Shown piece by piece: positions 36,814-46,331 of a stretch of DNA of 64,000 nt (its first letter is position 1; each line of letters begins with the position of its first letter). Under the pieces are notes generated by a model. It ran no database searches and was not told where the DNA came from. It saw nothing but the letters and a program-made list of their open reading frames with translations. Origin of the DNA: JAHEDT01 sp963825615. GTDB taxonomy: Bacteria > Desulfobacterota > Desulfuromonadia > Desulfuromonadales > BM103. The stretch covers positions 620,001 to 684,000 of the forward strand of contig CAWGTV010000008.1 in NCBI GenBank assembly GCA_963825615.1, read 5' to 3'. Both the position numbers and the translations under genes were made by a program.

Positions 36814-37813
36814 CTACTGTAAACTGCTCAAGCCGACGAAACTGCCGTTGTTGTCCTCGGCCAGGCGTCGCATGAGAGCTGCGAAGCGAGCAGCATTCTG
36901 AGCCGCCCCGGGCTGGACAAGCAGCACGGGGAAACCGACCGTGTGGATGCGCACGCGGCTGTCCTTGCCTTTGCCCAAAGTATTTTTCTGGCGTATCGTA
37001 GCCACCACTTCCTGCATGAGACCCGTTGAGAAGTCGTCGCCGAAGACGTAGAGGCTGATCCGCTTGTCAGCCGCATAGAAGCGTTGGATGGCCTTGGTGA
37101 CCCCTTCGACTGGGCTGGAGTTGGAAAAAGGCGCCCAGGAGGAAAGTCGGTCGAGGATCGCACGGCGGCGGGCCGCCGAGTCGGGAATCCAGCCTCCGGC
37201 ATATTGCGAGAACATGTAGTCTCCCATATCGTTAAGCACCTGCACGCCCTTGACTTTGGGGTAGATGTCGAGGATCTCTTTCATCTTCCGACGCACCAGC
37301 GGCCAGGCGAAGCGCTGCATGCTCCCCGATGTGTCGATTACGAAAATGATGTATTCGCTGTCCACCGGCACGCCGCCGATGACCGCGTTTTCCTTGGGGC
37401 GCTGGTAGTTGCTCTGGAGCTGACGCATCTCGTCGGTCAGCTCCTGCTTGGCACTTTTCAGCTCAGCCTCGATCAGGCTCTGCGCTTCGGCCCCGGTACT
37501 GGCAAGACGGTACTGTCCTTTGATATCGCTCAAAGCGCCCTGCTAGCCTGGCCAGCTTCTCCTTGTGCGCGGAGAGCTGCTCCTGCTTGGCAATCAGCTG
37601 CCGGTTGAAAATCTGCGTCTCACCGCGGATCTCGTGAAGCTCCCCCTCCAGCCGTACCACCAGGCCGGACAAGTCGAGATTGGATTGCTCGATCACACGG
37701 GGCTCGGAGATCTTCGAGATGACCAGCAGCAGGATGATGGCACCGAAACCACAGGAGATCACATCCAGGAAGGAGAGGTTGAAAACCTCGATCTGGCGGC
37801 GGCGATTTCTCAT
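36814..37813 (-). CDS. vWA protein with ExbD-like membrane anchor (second of two), frameshifted
   Basis: A membrane anchor NLSFLDVISCGFGAIILLLVIS (about 13-34) with the Leu-Asp-Val seen in ExbD/TolR helices is followed by a coiled-coil (LSGLVVRLEGELHEIRGE ... HKEKLARLAG), then a von Willebrand A domain with MIDAS FVIDTSGSM and a later GDDFSTG. The frame breaks near 37538 in GCCC; dropping one base joins LARLAGA to LSDIKGQYRLAS. The ATG at 37813 overlaps the stop of the first vWA gene (ATGA). Last gene of the operon proper. Paralogue of 37810-38907 with the same architecture. The frameshift may be a sequencing error. Confidence 0.75.
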
Positions 37814-38907
37814 GGCCAATCCCTGGTCGGTGTGAGGAAGGACCCACCGGTGTCGATGGCCAGTTGCCAGAAAGAGACGGCGGCCATTGGGTCCCCTTCC
37901 ATCGGGAAGAGGATGGTGTTCACCGGCACGCCCTTTGGCAGGACGCCCTTCGCCTGGAGAAACAGTTTGAAGCGTTCATCGCCAGAGACGGAATTGCGCG
38001 ACGATATCTTTTCGCCTTGGGTTGGCAGGCCGTCGGTAAGTAACAGGATATTGTCTGGGCGGGGCTTTAGCTGCGCGGCAGCGGCAAAGGCGTTGTATAG
38101 GCTGGTGCCGCCTTGGGGGACGGTTTGCCTGAGCGCCGCAATCAACCGGTTGACGTTCTTGCTGTCAGTGGTGGCAACCCAGCCGCCCTGCAGGTCGGCC
38201 ACCAGCGGGGTGGCGCGGGTATTGAACGCGTAGATCTGCAGCGCGCTGTCCACCGGCAGGTTGGCAGTCAGCCAGTCGACGGTCTTTATGGTGCGCTGCC
38301 ACTTGGGTGAAGCCAGCTTGGTCCGGTCGTCGAGATTGCGCCGGATGATGATGTTGACAATGGTCTCCTCGAGCATGCTGGCCGAGGCGTCGACCAGCAG
38401 CAGGGTCCTTTTGCCGCCAAGGCGAAGGCCGGTGAGATACTGCCGGTCGCCCTGGCCCTTGAATTCACGGACCTGCCCGCCCCGTGCCAGCTCCGCCTGT
38501 TGTTCCGCGCCGACCCGTCGCGTTTCCTCCTCCATGCTGAGCAGGTCCGCTTGTAAGGCGTTGACATGCTGCCGCAAGGCCTGGCTTGTGCCGCTCAGCG
38601 TGGCCAGTTCATCCTTGGTCTGGGCGATGCTGGCGATCACCTGGGCAGACAGCCCTTCGGTCCGGACCAGCTCCTGCTCGGTCTGGGTCATACTGTTCTG
38701 CAGGCTGACCAGGTGCTCCCTGCCGACCTTGACTTCGCGTTCCAGGCGTACGACCTCGCTGCGCCGATCGGCGACGATTTCCTTGCGGGCGGCGATCATG
38801 TTGCCGTTGAGCAGCATCACCAGCAAGACGACGGCGCCGAAGCCACAGCACATGACGTCGAGGAAGGAGAGGTTGAATTGTGATGTGCTGCGCCGGTTCC
38901 TGGCCAT
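37810..38907 (-). CDS. vWA protein with ExbD-like membrane anchor (first of two)
   Basis: 365 residues. Short basic N-terminus, one membrane helix FNLSFLDVMCCGFGAVVLLVML (about 11-32) closely resembling the proton-binding helix of ExbD/TolR (IDVMLVLLIIF) with the conserved Asp, a coiled-coil of about 100 residues, and a periplasmic vWA domain with intact MIDAS (LLVDASASM, GGTSLYNA, LLTDGLPTQGE). It is next to an ExbB/TolQ-type channel gene, so it is probably the B subunit, the vWA domain taking the place of a TonB- or peptidoglycan-binding domain. Protein partner unknown. Confidence 0.8.
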   Translation of the reverse strand: MARNRRSTSQFNLSFLDVMCCGFGAVVLLVMLLNGNMIAARKEIVADRRSEVVRLEREVKVGREHLVSLQNSMTQTEQELVRTEGLSAQVIASIAQTKDELATLSGTSQALRQHVNALQADLLSMEEETRRVGAEQQAELARGGQVREFKGQGDRQYLTGLRLGGKRTLLLVDASASMLEETIVNIIIRRNLDDRTKLASPKWQRTIKTVDWLTANLPVDSALQIYAFNTRATPLVADLQGGWVATTDSKNVNRLIAALRQTVPQGGTSLYNAFAAAAQLKPRPDNILLLTDGLPTQGEKISSRNSVSGDERFKLFLQAKGVLPKGVPVNTILFPMEGDPMAAVSFWQLAIDTGGSFLTPTRDWP

Positions 38908-38936
38908 GTGATCGACCTCTGTCTGACTTGTCGGGG

Positions 38937-39746
38937 TTACGCAGCGCGGTTGATCCGCAACTTGTTGATCAGGTTTCTTTGGCAGTAGGCTCCGGCATCA
39001 TGGATCAGCCGCTCCTGGCGGTGCTGGAGCTGATGGATGAAGAACATCATGACGATGCTCAAGACCAGGGCGATGAAAGTAGAGTTGAAGGCTACGCCGA
39101 GGTTTTGGGTGACGCCGGTAATATCCCCCTCGACGGCACGGTGAGCCTGGGCGAGCGCGGCACCGATGCCGCGGACCGTCCCGATGAAGCCGACCGAGGG
39201 AATCGCCCAGGCGATATAGCGGATCGTGGAGAGTTCCGAATCAAGCCGGTCTCCCTGGGTTTCGCAGGCATCGCGCACGGCCGAGGCGGCATCCTGGATA
39301 TTGCGGGTCGCTGCGAACCGCTGGATCGCGTTGAGCAGGGCGGACGGCAGCAGGAAATCGCGGCTCGCGTGGGGCAGCTCCTGCAGACGGCTGACCAGCT
39401 CCCGGGTGTCTTCCGGGCCGATCGGCATGTTTGCCGGCAGCTGCAACAGGTCCTCGTCGAGCTGGGCCTGCTCTCGCCAGACGGCAACCCCCTTGTAAGC
39501 AAGGATGGCCAACGCCCACAGGAAGAGGACCAGGCAGGCCTCCTGCTCGTAGTCACGAATCACGACGTAGAAGTTCTGCTCCTGGACCGCGTCGGGCTGC
39601 ACGAGCAGCCTGGCCTGCTCTTCGGCCAAGAAGAGCTCTGCCTTGGGCCTGATCAGTGAAACGTAGGCACCATGCACGATGATGAAAACCAGCAGCAGGC
39701 TGAAGACCTGGTAGACCATTTCGGTGGGAAAGTTTTTTACGCGCAT
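38937..39746 (-). CDS. MotA/TolQ/ExbB-family proton channel protein
   Basis: 269 residues. Hydrophobic helices near 11-30, 74-92, 176-200 and 218-242. The family core is unmistakable: IPSVGFIGTVRGIGAALAQAHRA and NLGVAFNSTFIALVLSIVMMFF. Such proteins form the pentameric A5 part of A5B2 proton-driven motors (ExbB-ExbD, TolQ-TolR, MotA-MotB). The two vWA proteins downstream carry a matching B-type helix. A cytoplasmic domain of about 80 residues lies between helices 2 and 3. Confidence 0.88.
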   Translation of the reverse strand: MRVKNFPTEMVYQVFSLLLVFIIVHGAYVSLIRPKAELFLAEEQARLLVQPDAVQEQNFYVVIRDYEQEACLVLFLWALAILAYKGVAVWREQAQLDEDLLQLPANMPIGPEDTRELVSRLQELPHASRDFLLPSALLNAIQRFAATRNIQDAASAVRDACETQGDRLDSELSTIRYIAWAIPSVGFIGTVRGIGAALAQAHRAVEGDITGVTQNLGVAFNSTFIALVLSIVMMFFIHQLQHRQERLIHDAGAYCQRNLINKLRINRAA

Positions 39747-39762
39747 AAGCGACTCACCTCAT

Positions 39763-39996
39763 TCAAATATCAGCGGGAAACGGGACCACGCTATCGGCAC
39801 TGATCTCTTCGCTCGGCTTGTAAGGCCGCGGCCATTCCGGCTGCTGCTTGTCTTTGCCAGGCTTCTGGTCGCCACCCTTCTGCACATCGGCAGCTTCCGG
39901 TTTTTTCGGAACCTCCTTGCCGGCAGGCGGGTCGGCAGCAAAGCTGCCGGAGCTCACAAGAAGCAGCAAGACGACCATGACGATGATGCTTCTCAT
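39763..39996 (-). CDS. Small exported Lys/Pro-rich protein
   Basis: 77 residues: signal peptide MRSIIVMVVLLLLVSSGSFA, then a charged, unstructured tail (GKEVPKKPEAADVQKG, PEWPRPYKPSEE). Starts inside the stop of the SUMF1 gene (ATGA) and ends 16 bp before the channel gene. Probably a small periplasmic accessory or linker of the same complex. No family recognised. Confidence 0.65.
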   Translation of the reverse strand: MRSIIVMVVLLLLVSSGSFAADPPAGKEVPKKPEAADVQKGGDQKPGKDKQQPEWPRPYKPSEEISADSVVPFPADI

Positions 39997-42390
39997 TGTG
40001 CGTACCTCGCGATGCGGAAACCGATATCGTTGGCCGGTTCCCGGCTGTAACGGCGGTAGCTGAACCGCAGCTCGGTAATGCTCGCATCGCGCCAGCTCGA
40101 ACCGCGGACCACGTGATGGGTTCCGCTGGCCGGCCCCATGGGATCGACCGCATCTTTGCCGCCGACCGGATTGGCCGCATAGTAATCATGACACCATTCC
40201 GCGACATTGCCGCCCAGGTCATAGAGGCCGGCCGTGCTGGCCGGGAAGGATCCCGTCGGTGCGGTTGCCGCGAAGCCGTCGGTATACCCTTCGATCACTA
40301 CCGGCAGGAGGTGTCGGGCGGATTCGTCAGCGAAGTTCCCCGCCTTGCCTTTCGGCGGAAATTTCCCGGGCCAGGGGTAGCGTTGCCGTTCCTGCTGCCC
40401 TGCCATGCGAGCGGCATAGGCCCATTCCGCCTCGGTGGGCAGCCGGTAGCCAGGGCCTTGCTCAGAACCGGGGACCATGGCCCCGTGCTCTTCCCGGTAG
40501 AAGGGCGGCAAGCCGTCCTTCTGGCTGAGCCAGTTCATAAAACGCGCGGCATCGTCCCAGGCGACATTGACCACCGGGTGGGAATCTTCCTCGAGGGAGC
40601 GGTTGCCCGACATCCCCGAGGAGTGTTGCGCCTGGAAGAGCTTATATTCTGCGTTGGTCACCTCGCGTTCGGAGAGATAGAAGCTGCGTTCCATGGTGAC
40701 CTGGCGTTCGCCTTCGTTGGCACGCCGACCCGCTTCCTGCCGGGAGGCCCCCATCAGGAAAGGCTTCGGCGTGATCAGGACCAGCTTCTGACCGAGGCCG
40801 GTGGTTTTCCCCGGCGCTGGTCCGGGCGGAGCGGCGGCGTTGGTCGCAGCCTGTGGCCGCCGCAGGTCGAGTTCGACCCGCTGGCTGTAGCCGGCCTGGG
40901 GCGTTACCGTTTTGGTCATGCTCACATAGCCCTTGGCCTTCAGTTCGAGGGTGTGGCTCCTGGTTGTCAGTCGAAACCGGCCATTGCTGAACTGCTGCGG
41001 TTTGCCGTCGATGTAGAGGGTCGCCTCAGCCGGGTTTCCGGCAATAAAGACGGTTCCGTATTCCGCTTCGAGGCTGACATCAAGTGCGCGTTTTTCTTCG
41101 GCCTCCAGCTTCAGCCTGCGACTGGCCGGCAGGTATCCGGCCAGGGTCAAGCGCAGCTCATGCTCCTTGCCGGGGCTCAGAGGAATCGACAAGGGCGTCA
41201 ACCCCCGGTAGACACCGTCGATGGTCACCGTGCTCCCGGCGGGCACAGAGGTGATGTCGACGCGGGCCGCAGCAGGCTCAAGGTGGTACACCGCTGGAGC
41301 CATATCCAGCCCCGCTGCAACCGTCAGCTCCACGTCGAGGGGCGCATATTTCTCCTTGGTGAAGACCAGTCTGGCGCTTGCCGGCAAGCAATTCTAGGTC
41401 GAGCGGCGTCACGCCCTGCTCTTCGCCGTCGACCATTAGGGTGGCCCCTTGCGGTTCCGTCTGCAAGGAGACCACGGCCCAGGCTGGCGCGAGTTCAACC
41501 TGCAGGCTCTGCCGAGCACCGAAGCCCTCGATGTCGATGATCCTGTCGAGCGGCTGGTAGCGTTCCAGCTCGAAGCGCAGCGTGCGGCTGCCGGCGGCGA
41601 CCGGCACGGCCTGCAGCGGGGTTGCTCCGACCGGCAGGCCGTCTACCAGCACGGTCGCCCCCGCAGGGGTGCTGGTCAGGTCGACCAGGCCGGGCAGCTT
41701 CTCCATGGTGAAACTGTAGCTGCTGCCGGCACTGGTGATCTCGACTTTCTCTGCGAGAGACTGATAGCCTTGCTTCTCGGCATGCAGGGTATAGCTGCCG
41801 GAAAGGCCCAGGTAACGGTCAGCGAACTTGACCACCGGCGGGAACCCGGAGATGGAGAGGCTGTCCGGAGTCGGCGTGACCAGCACGGCGAGGGGGTTGG
41901 CGAGCAGTACGAAGGCTGTCCCACAAAGGAGCAGGGCGAAAAGGACAATGGCCAGGTTGCGGAACCTGCCGCGGCCGGGAGGGGGGGCTTCCATGACCGG
42001 CAGGCTCTGCTCATCGGCGCCAGTCTTTACCTTGGTCGGGGACTCCACCGGCGGCCGCAGCAGCATGGTCGTGGCTTTGGCAACATGTACCTCGACGCGC
42101 TGCCCGGACAGGTGCCAACGGACCACGTCATCACCGATGCGGGTCGTGTCACCCGATTTCAGCCAGACCGAAGCGAGCACCGGTTCATCGTTGTGGTAGA
42201 GCAGACTGGCCGCGTCATCGGCCGGTTGCAAAAAGAGGTGGTTGCGGGACTCTGCGACGTAGGCGACGATCCCTTGGGCGCCGTCCACGCGGATGTGCGC
42301 CGTATCGTCCGTGCCGACCAGCAGCGGCAGGCTGGTCTCATCGAGCCGGCGCACTTCTTCCTGGCCGTATATCTCGATCAGGCGGATCAA
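39993..42390 (-). CDS. FHA-like/PEGA/SUMF1 (formylglycine-generating-enzyme-like) membrane protein, frameshifted
   Basis: About 800 residues in order: an N-terminal FHA-like domain (VGTDDTAHIRV ... TTRIGDDVVRWHL), a membrane helix NLAIVLFALLLCGTAFVLLA near 175, several PEGA repeats (TSTPAGATVLVDGLPVGATPL, TEPQGATLMVDGEEQGVTPL and others), and a C-terminal SUMF1/EgtB/PvdO domain (FLMGASRQE, REVTNAEYKLFQ, PVVNVAWDDAARFMNWL, RLPTEAEWAYAAR, DLGGNVAEWCHD, HHVVRGSSWRD). The frame breaks near 41371; dropping one base gives a continuous PEGA repeat. I place the start at TTG 42390 in TTGA overlap with the TPR gene stop, with GAGGA upstream. Confidence 0.78.
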
Positions 42391-43886
42391 ATCGGTTCCT
42401 CGCAACGCAGAGTGATGACCATCTTGCCGGAGGCCGGCCGGACCTTGAGGGTCTGGCGCACATCCCGGAAGCCGTTACGGCTGCCGGTGGCGGTATAATC
42501 GCCCGTACGCAGCACCAGGCGTTTCTCCTGAAAAAGGCCCAGGCGCCCGACATGATAGATCGTGACATCGGTCAAGCCATCCGATCGGATTACCACCTCG
42601 ACCTCGGTCTCGGCCTCGGTAACCAACGCGGCGAGCTGGTCGATCTGTGCTGCCAGCACCGGTCCCCGCGGGGTGATGTCCGACGCCCGCTTCAGGGCCA
42701 GGCGAGCCTCCGCTAGGGGCCCATTCTCAAACAGTCGCTCCGGCTTGGCCAGGATGGCCTTGAGGCGAAGGTCCAGGTTGAGCCGCAGGCCCGCCCGCTC
42801 TTTGCACATGGCGGCAAAGGCTGCCCGGGCATCCAGGGACAGTGCTTCTTCGCAACTTTTCAGCGCACCGGGCCAGTTCTCCGCTTGTTCCTGGCGTTCT
42901 GCCTCTTGCCGCAGGGCGGCCAGCCGGCCGGCAAGCTGCGTGCGTGCCAGCTGCTGTTTGAGATCGGCGACTGCACGATCACCCGGCCTGAGCCCTTCGG
43001 CCTTTTTCAGGGCCGTCCCGGCCGCAGCCAACCGGCCATCCGCCAGCGCCTGCAGGGCGTTGCTCATAGCCTGCTGGAACGCCCGATTGGCTATTTCTGC
43101 GCGGACCCGGCCTACCGCTTCCTGGGCCGGAGTGAACTCAGGGTCAAGCTCCACGGCTTTGCCAAAGGCCAGCAATGCCCCGTCGGGGTCACCGGCCGAC
43201 TCCATGGTACGCCCGTCTTGGACAAAGCGGAGCACAGCAGGCAGCTGCTCTGCCCTGTGCATACCGGCGGCGACTCTCTCGTCGTCCGCATCAATGGCAA
43301 GCGCCCGTTGGAAATGGCCGGCGGCCGCCTCCGAATCCCCCTGCTCCAGGGCCATCCGGCCGGCAGAGAGCGCCTCTTCTACCCGCTGGCCCTTCGAGGC
43401 GACCAGTTCATCCAGGCTGTGCAGTGCCCCTTCGCATGCTTCCCGGGCAGGGAGGTACTGCTGATCTCCCAACCGCCGTTCGCACTCCTTGGCCAGAGCG
43501 ATCGCTTCGGCATAGTCCTCTCCGCCCCAGGCCGCGATGTTAATCGCCTCGGCTTCCGCCTGCTTCTGCAGCCACGTTCCGATGAGGCGCTCAATCTCCA
43601 GGCTCGCCTCGCTATTGGCAGCAGGATTCGGCGGCAGGGGGGCAACGGGTTGGCGGGGGGCCTGTGCCCCGGCTTGCAAAGCCGTGGCCTGGGGGGCTTG
43701 GCGCAGCGGCAGGAAGAGCACCAGCAGCGCGGCGATAACCAGCAACAGGCCGCAGGCCAGGATCAGCAACGGACCCTTGTGGGACGACTGCTCCTTGTCT
43801 CTGCCGGCCGCATCGGGCGGAACCAGTTTCGGAGGACGTCCCGGCCGTTCGCCTTGCTCTCGTGTGCGCTCAGGATCTTCTGTCAT
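42387..43886 (-). CDS. Bitopic TPR protein with C-terminal PEGA-like domain
   Basis: 499 residues. A Pro/Lys-rich cytoplasmic N-terminus of about 38 residues, one membrane helix (LLILACGLLLVIAALLVLFL, 39-58), then an Ala/Pro linker and tetratricopeptide-like helices (EQGDSEAAAGHFQRALAID, AGDPDGALLAFGKAVELDPEF, ENWPGALKSCEEALSLD). The C-terminus is PEGA-like (VTIYHVGRLGLFQEKRLVLRTGDYTATGSRNGF). A periplasmic scaffold for the complex is the simplest reading. It starts 9 bp after the lipoprotein gene and its end overlaps the next. Confidence 0.78.
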   Translation of the reverse strand: MTEDPERTREQGERPGRPPKLVPPDAAGRDKEQSSHKGPLLILACGLLLVIAALLVLFLPLRQAPQATALQAGAQAPRQPVAPLPPNPAANSEASLEIERLIGTWLQKQAEAEAINIAAWGGEDYAEAIALAKECERRLGDQQYLPAREACEGALHSLDELVASKGQRVEEALSAGRMALEQGDSEAAAGHFQRALAIDADDERVAAGMHRAEQLPAVLRFVQDGRTMESAGDPDGALLAFGKAVELDPEFTPAQEAVGRVRAEIANRAFQQAMSNALQALADGRLAAAGTALKKAEGLRPGDRAVADLKQQLARTQLAGRLAALRQEAERQEQAENWPGALKSCEEALSLDARAAFAAMCKERAGLRLNLDLRLKAILAKPERLFENGPLAEARLALKRASDITPRGPVLAAQIDQLAALVTEAETEVEVVIRSDGLTDVTIYHVGRLGLFQEKRLVLRTGDYTATGSRNGFRDVRQTLKVRPASGKMVITLRCEEPI

Positions 43887-43895
43887 CGGCTGTTC

Positions 43896-45116
43896 TCACT
43901 TAGTTCCGGCAGAACGCTCAGAGGGCTCTTGCGTGCTCCCGTCGTTGGCAAGTGGCAAACCCGTCTCCGACAGGTAGATGTCGCGCAGCATTTGACGCCA
44001 TTTCTGGTACTGCTCCTCGGCCGACCCGGTCAGCCGGACGGTCTCGCCAACCACCTCCACCACCAGTGGTTCGGCTTCCGAAGTGAAAGACACGCTCAAC
44101 TCCTCGATGACGTCCTTGTGGATCTTGGTCTCGGCACGTTTTTCAAAGCCGCTGTAGATGGCGGCAGCACCGCCGATGACCATCACTCCGGGCAGGTTCG
44201 AATTGGCCAGACTATTGTTTTTTGTGCTGAGCAAGACGCCTCCGACCACCGCGGCTATACCGAGGGCCTGGCGGGTCAGCGCCTGCGCCTCGACTTCGTG
44301 CATGGCTGTGATCTCTTCACAGTAGAGTTTCCGCCAGTCGCCGTAGGGCTGCCAGAGATCGTTGTAGTAGATCTCGTAGTAGCTGTTGATGGTGTCGAGC
44401 AGCATATCATCTCGCACCTGGACAGCATGCACCCGCTTGAGCATCGGATCGGCTTCGTCCGGTAGCCGGAGCAGCGTATAAACACCCTGCTTGTCCCGGG
44501 AAAAATAGCCGGCAAAAGCGTCGGGAGCCATATCCTGGGCGACGCGTAGTTCCGAGATCTGCTGAATCTCGTGAACCTCATCCTTCGACAGTTGCTGGCG
44601 ATGCTGGGCCAGATCGTTGGCAATGGTATTGTAAAGATCCTGGAACGGGTCTTTCTCACCGGAGGAGAGGTTTTTGTAATCCGACGGCCGAAGCTTCTCA
44701 GTATAGGACTTCTCGAACCACGGCACGCCACGGGAATCGAACGCTTCTATTTCGAGCCTCAGCTGTTCACCATCCGAATGGATGATGGTTCCATGGAGCT
44801 GGATATGGGCGTCGCTCTCCGTCGGGACCACCCGTACGGCCCCCCAATAACCGGTACGCTGCATGGTGTACTTGAGGTGGATCGGTATGTAGCGCTCTTC
44901 TGCCTGGCGAATCTCCTCGGAGAGCCCCAGCTCGCGGATCTCCTTGTCGGTCAAGGGCTCGCTGTCGAATACGACGATCGCCACATCAAGCAATTCCGAG
45001 CTATCCAGCTCTTGCGCCGCGACAATCGGCTTGACCCCATCCTGAACCTGTCCCGTCAAGGTTGCACAGCCGGAAAGCAGCAGGAAGCCCGCAAAAAGCA
45101 CATATAATCGCTTCAT
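43896..45116 (-). CDS. Large lipoprotein of the ExbB/vWA operon
   Basis: 406 residues. Lipobox FLLLSGC (Cys16). The mature protein opens with VAIVVFDSEPLTD, an envelope-protein-like strand, and includes HIQLHGTIIHSDGEQLRLEIEAFDS, a YYEIYYNDLWQPYGDW segment, and a hydrophobic stretch near residue 300 (ALGIAAVVGGVLLSTKNN) that may insert in a membrane. The first 150 residues resemble CsgG/GNA1162-like lipoprotein folds; that is only a resemblance. ATG 45116 is chosen over an upstream TTG because it starts the lipoprotein signal. Confidence 0.72.
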   Translation of the reverse strand: MKRLYVLFAGFLLLSGCATLTGQVQDGVKPIVAAQELDSSELLDVAIVVFDSEPLTDKEIRELGLSEEIRQAEERYIPIHLKYTMQRTGYWGAVRVVPTESDAHIQLHGTIIHSDGEQLRLEIEAFDSRGVPWFEKSYTEKLRPSDYKNLSSGEKDPFQDLYNTIANDLAQHRQQLSKDEVHEIQQISELRVAQDMAPDAFAGYFSRDKQGVYTLLRLPDEADPMLKRVHAVQVRDDMLLDTINSYYEIYYNDLWQPYGDWRKLYCEEITAMHEVEAQALTRQALGIAAVVGGVLLSTKNNSLANSNLPGVMVIGGAAAIYSGFEKRAETKIHKDVIEELSVSFTSEAEPLVVEVVGETVRLTGSAEEQYQKWRQMLRDIYLSETGLPLANDGSTQEPSERSAGTK

Positions 45117-45123
45117 CGTCAAG

Positions 45124-46083
45124 TCACTCCCCCGACTTCTTTTTACCTTTGTATCTCCAGTACTCCTCCCAGAGTTTCTTCTTCAACTCCGGGTCAGGTT
45201 CCTTTTCGGCCGCTTCGCGCAACTGCCGGGCGACGATATCGTCGTCTTTGGGCGGCGGCAGGGTGCCCCCGGGGACACCGTATGTCGAGCTGGCCATGTC
45301 GCCGGCACCGGGCCCGGCACTGCTCTGGGTGCCGGACACGGCTCCGGAACGGTCGCCCTGCCCGGCGACGCCCCCTTGGGCGGAGTCCTCGCCGGCAGTC
45401 CCCGTCTCCCGCCCCCCGGCGCGACCGGTCTCCCCGGCGGCGGTCTCCCCTGTGACACCAGACGCTCCATTCGAGCCGGTCGCACTAGGCTGGCCGGATA
45501 CGCTGGCCTCACGCTGGCTGGGAACTCGCGCGGCAACCTTGCCTTCCTCCTTCAGGAGCATCTCATCGAAATCGCCGAGGGCGGTGAGTAAATCACCCTC
45601 GAGGTCCGCGGTTTTCTCAGCTTGGGTCCTGGTATCGACCACACCTGTGCCGGCAGGCCCTGTCTCGGTGCGACTTGTTTCGGCTGTGGAAAAGACCTCC
45701 TCACCGGCGGCACTCGGCGGTGTCACCAGATCTGTCCCCGCCGCTCCGGCGGGACACGGCAACCCCTCCAGGGCTGTCGCGTCGCCCTGTTCCGCGAGTT
45801 GCATGCAGTATGCAACGATCCGGGTGTTGAGATAGACGATGAAGTCTCTGTAGTCAGCGGCGTCACCGCTCTCTTGGGGCAAGCTCTCGACATCGCGCAA
45901 CGCCGTCTGCCGGGCACTGTCTAAGGCTTTGATGCTGCCGCGCAGAGAGGCGGCCACCTCCTGGTCGGCGGCGTGGACATCATGAGGCGCCGACAGAAGA
46001 ACGCAGGATAGCAAGAGGCCTTGGGCAAGAACGCGCCGCAGCGGTGCAGTTGACTGTCGATAACTGTTGGCGACTGGATGCAT
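45124..46083 (-). CDS. Exported low-complexity protein, first gene of the ExbB/vWA operon
   Basis: 319 residues. Signal peptide (VLAQGLLLSCVLLSAPHDVHA) followed by a helical region with an isolated Cys pair, then about 110 residues of Gly/Ala/Ser/Thr-rich low complexity (GETAAGETGRAGGRETGTAGED...) and a charged helical end (DPELKKKLWEEYWRYKGKKK). It may span the periplasm or peptidoglycan. Only 7 bp separate it from the lipoprotein gene. No family recognised. Confidence 0.65.
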   Translation of the reverse strand: MHPVANSYRQSTAPLRRVLAQGLLLSCVLLSAPHDVHAADQEVAASLRGSIKALDSARQTALRDVESLPQESGDAADYRDFIVYLNTRIVAYCMQLAEQGDATALEGLPCPAGAAGTDLVTPPSAAGEEVFSTAETSRTETGPAGTGVVDTRTQAEKTADLEGDLLTALGDFDEMLLKEEGKVAARVPSQREASVSGQPSATGSNGASGVTGETAAGETGRAGGRETGTAGEDSAQGGVAGQGDRSGAVSGTQSSAGPGAGDMASSTYGVPGGTLPPPKDDDIVARQLREAAEKEPDPELKKKLWEEYWRYKGKKKSGE

Positions 46084-46331
46084 GGTCCCCTGATTATGCG
46101 GAGAAGCAGACGAAGCACTGATTCAGGAAGCCTTGCCCGCTCACTTAAAACAAGACTCTGGAATCATTTCTTTTGTGAGTATTATAACAGCTGCAATCGG
46201 CAAAATGAACAAACCCGCGAAAAAGGGGATGAGCTCAACATGGTTGACGCTGTTTTGCTGCCGCCGTCAAGCGTATCATCAGATGACTCTGTCGCCTGAT
46301 CTCAGCGACGCGCCAACCCTGCATGTTGCAG

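Noticed and set aside
36814..46083. Zorya-type anti-phage system
   Set aside because: An ExbB/MotA-type channel is present, but there is no OmpA-family ZorB and no helicase or nuclease partner; the partners are vWA, PEGA, SUMF1 and lipoproteins.
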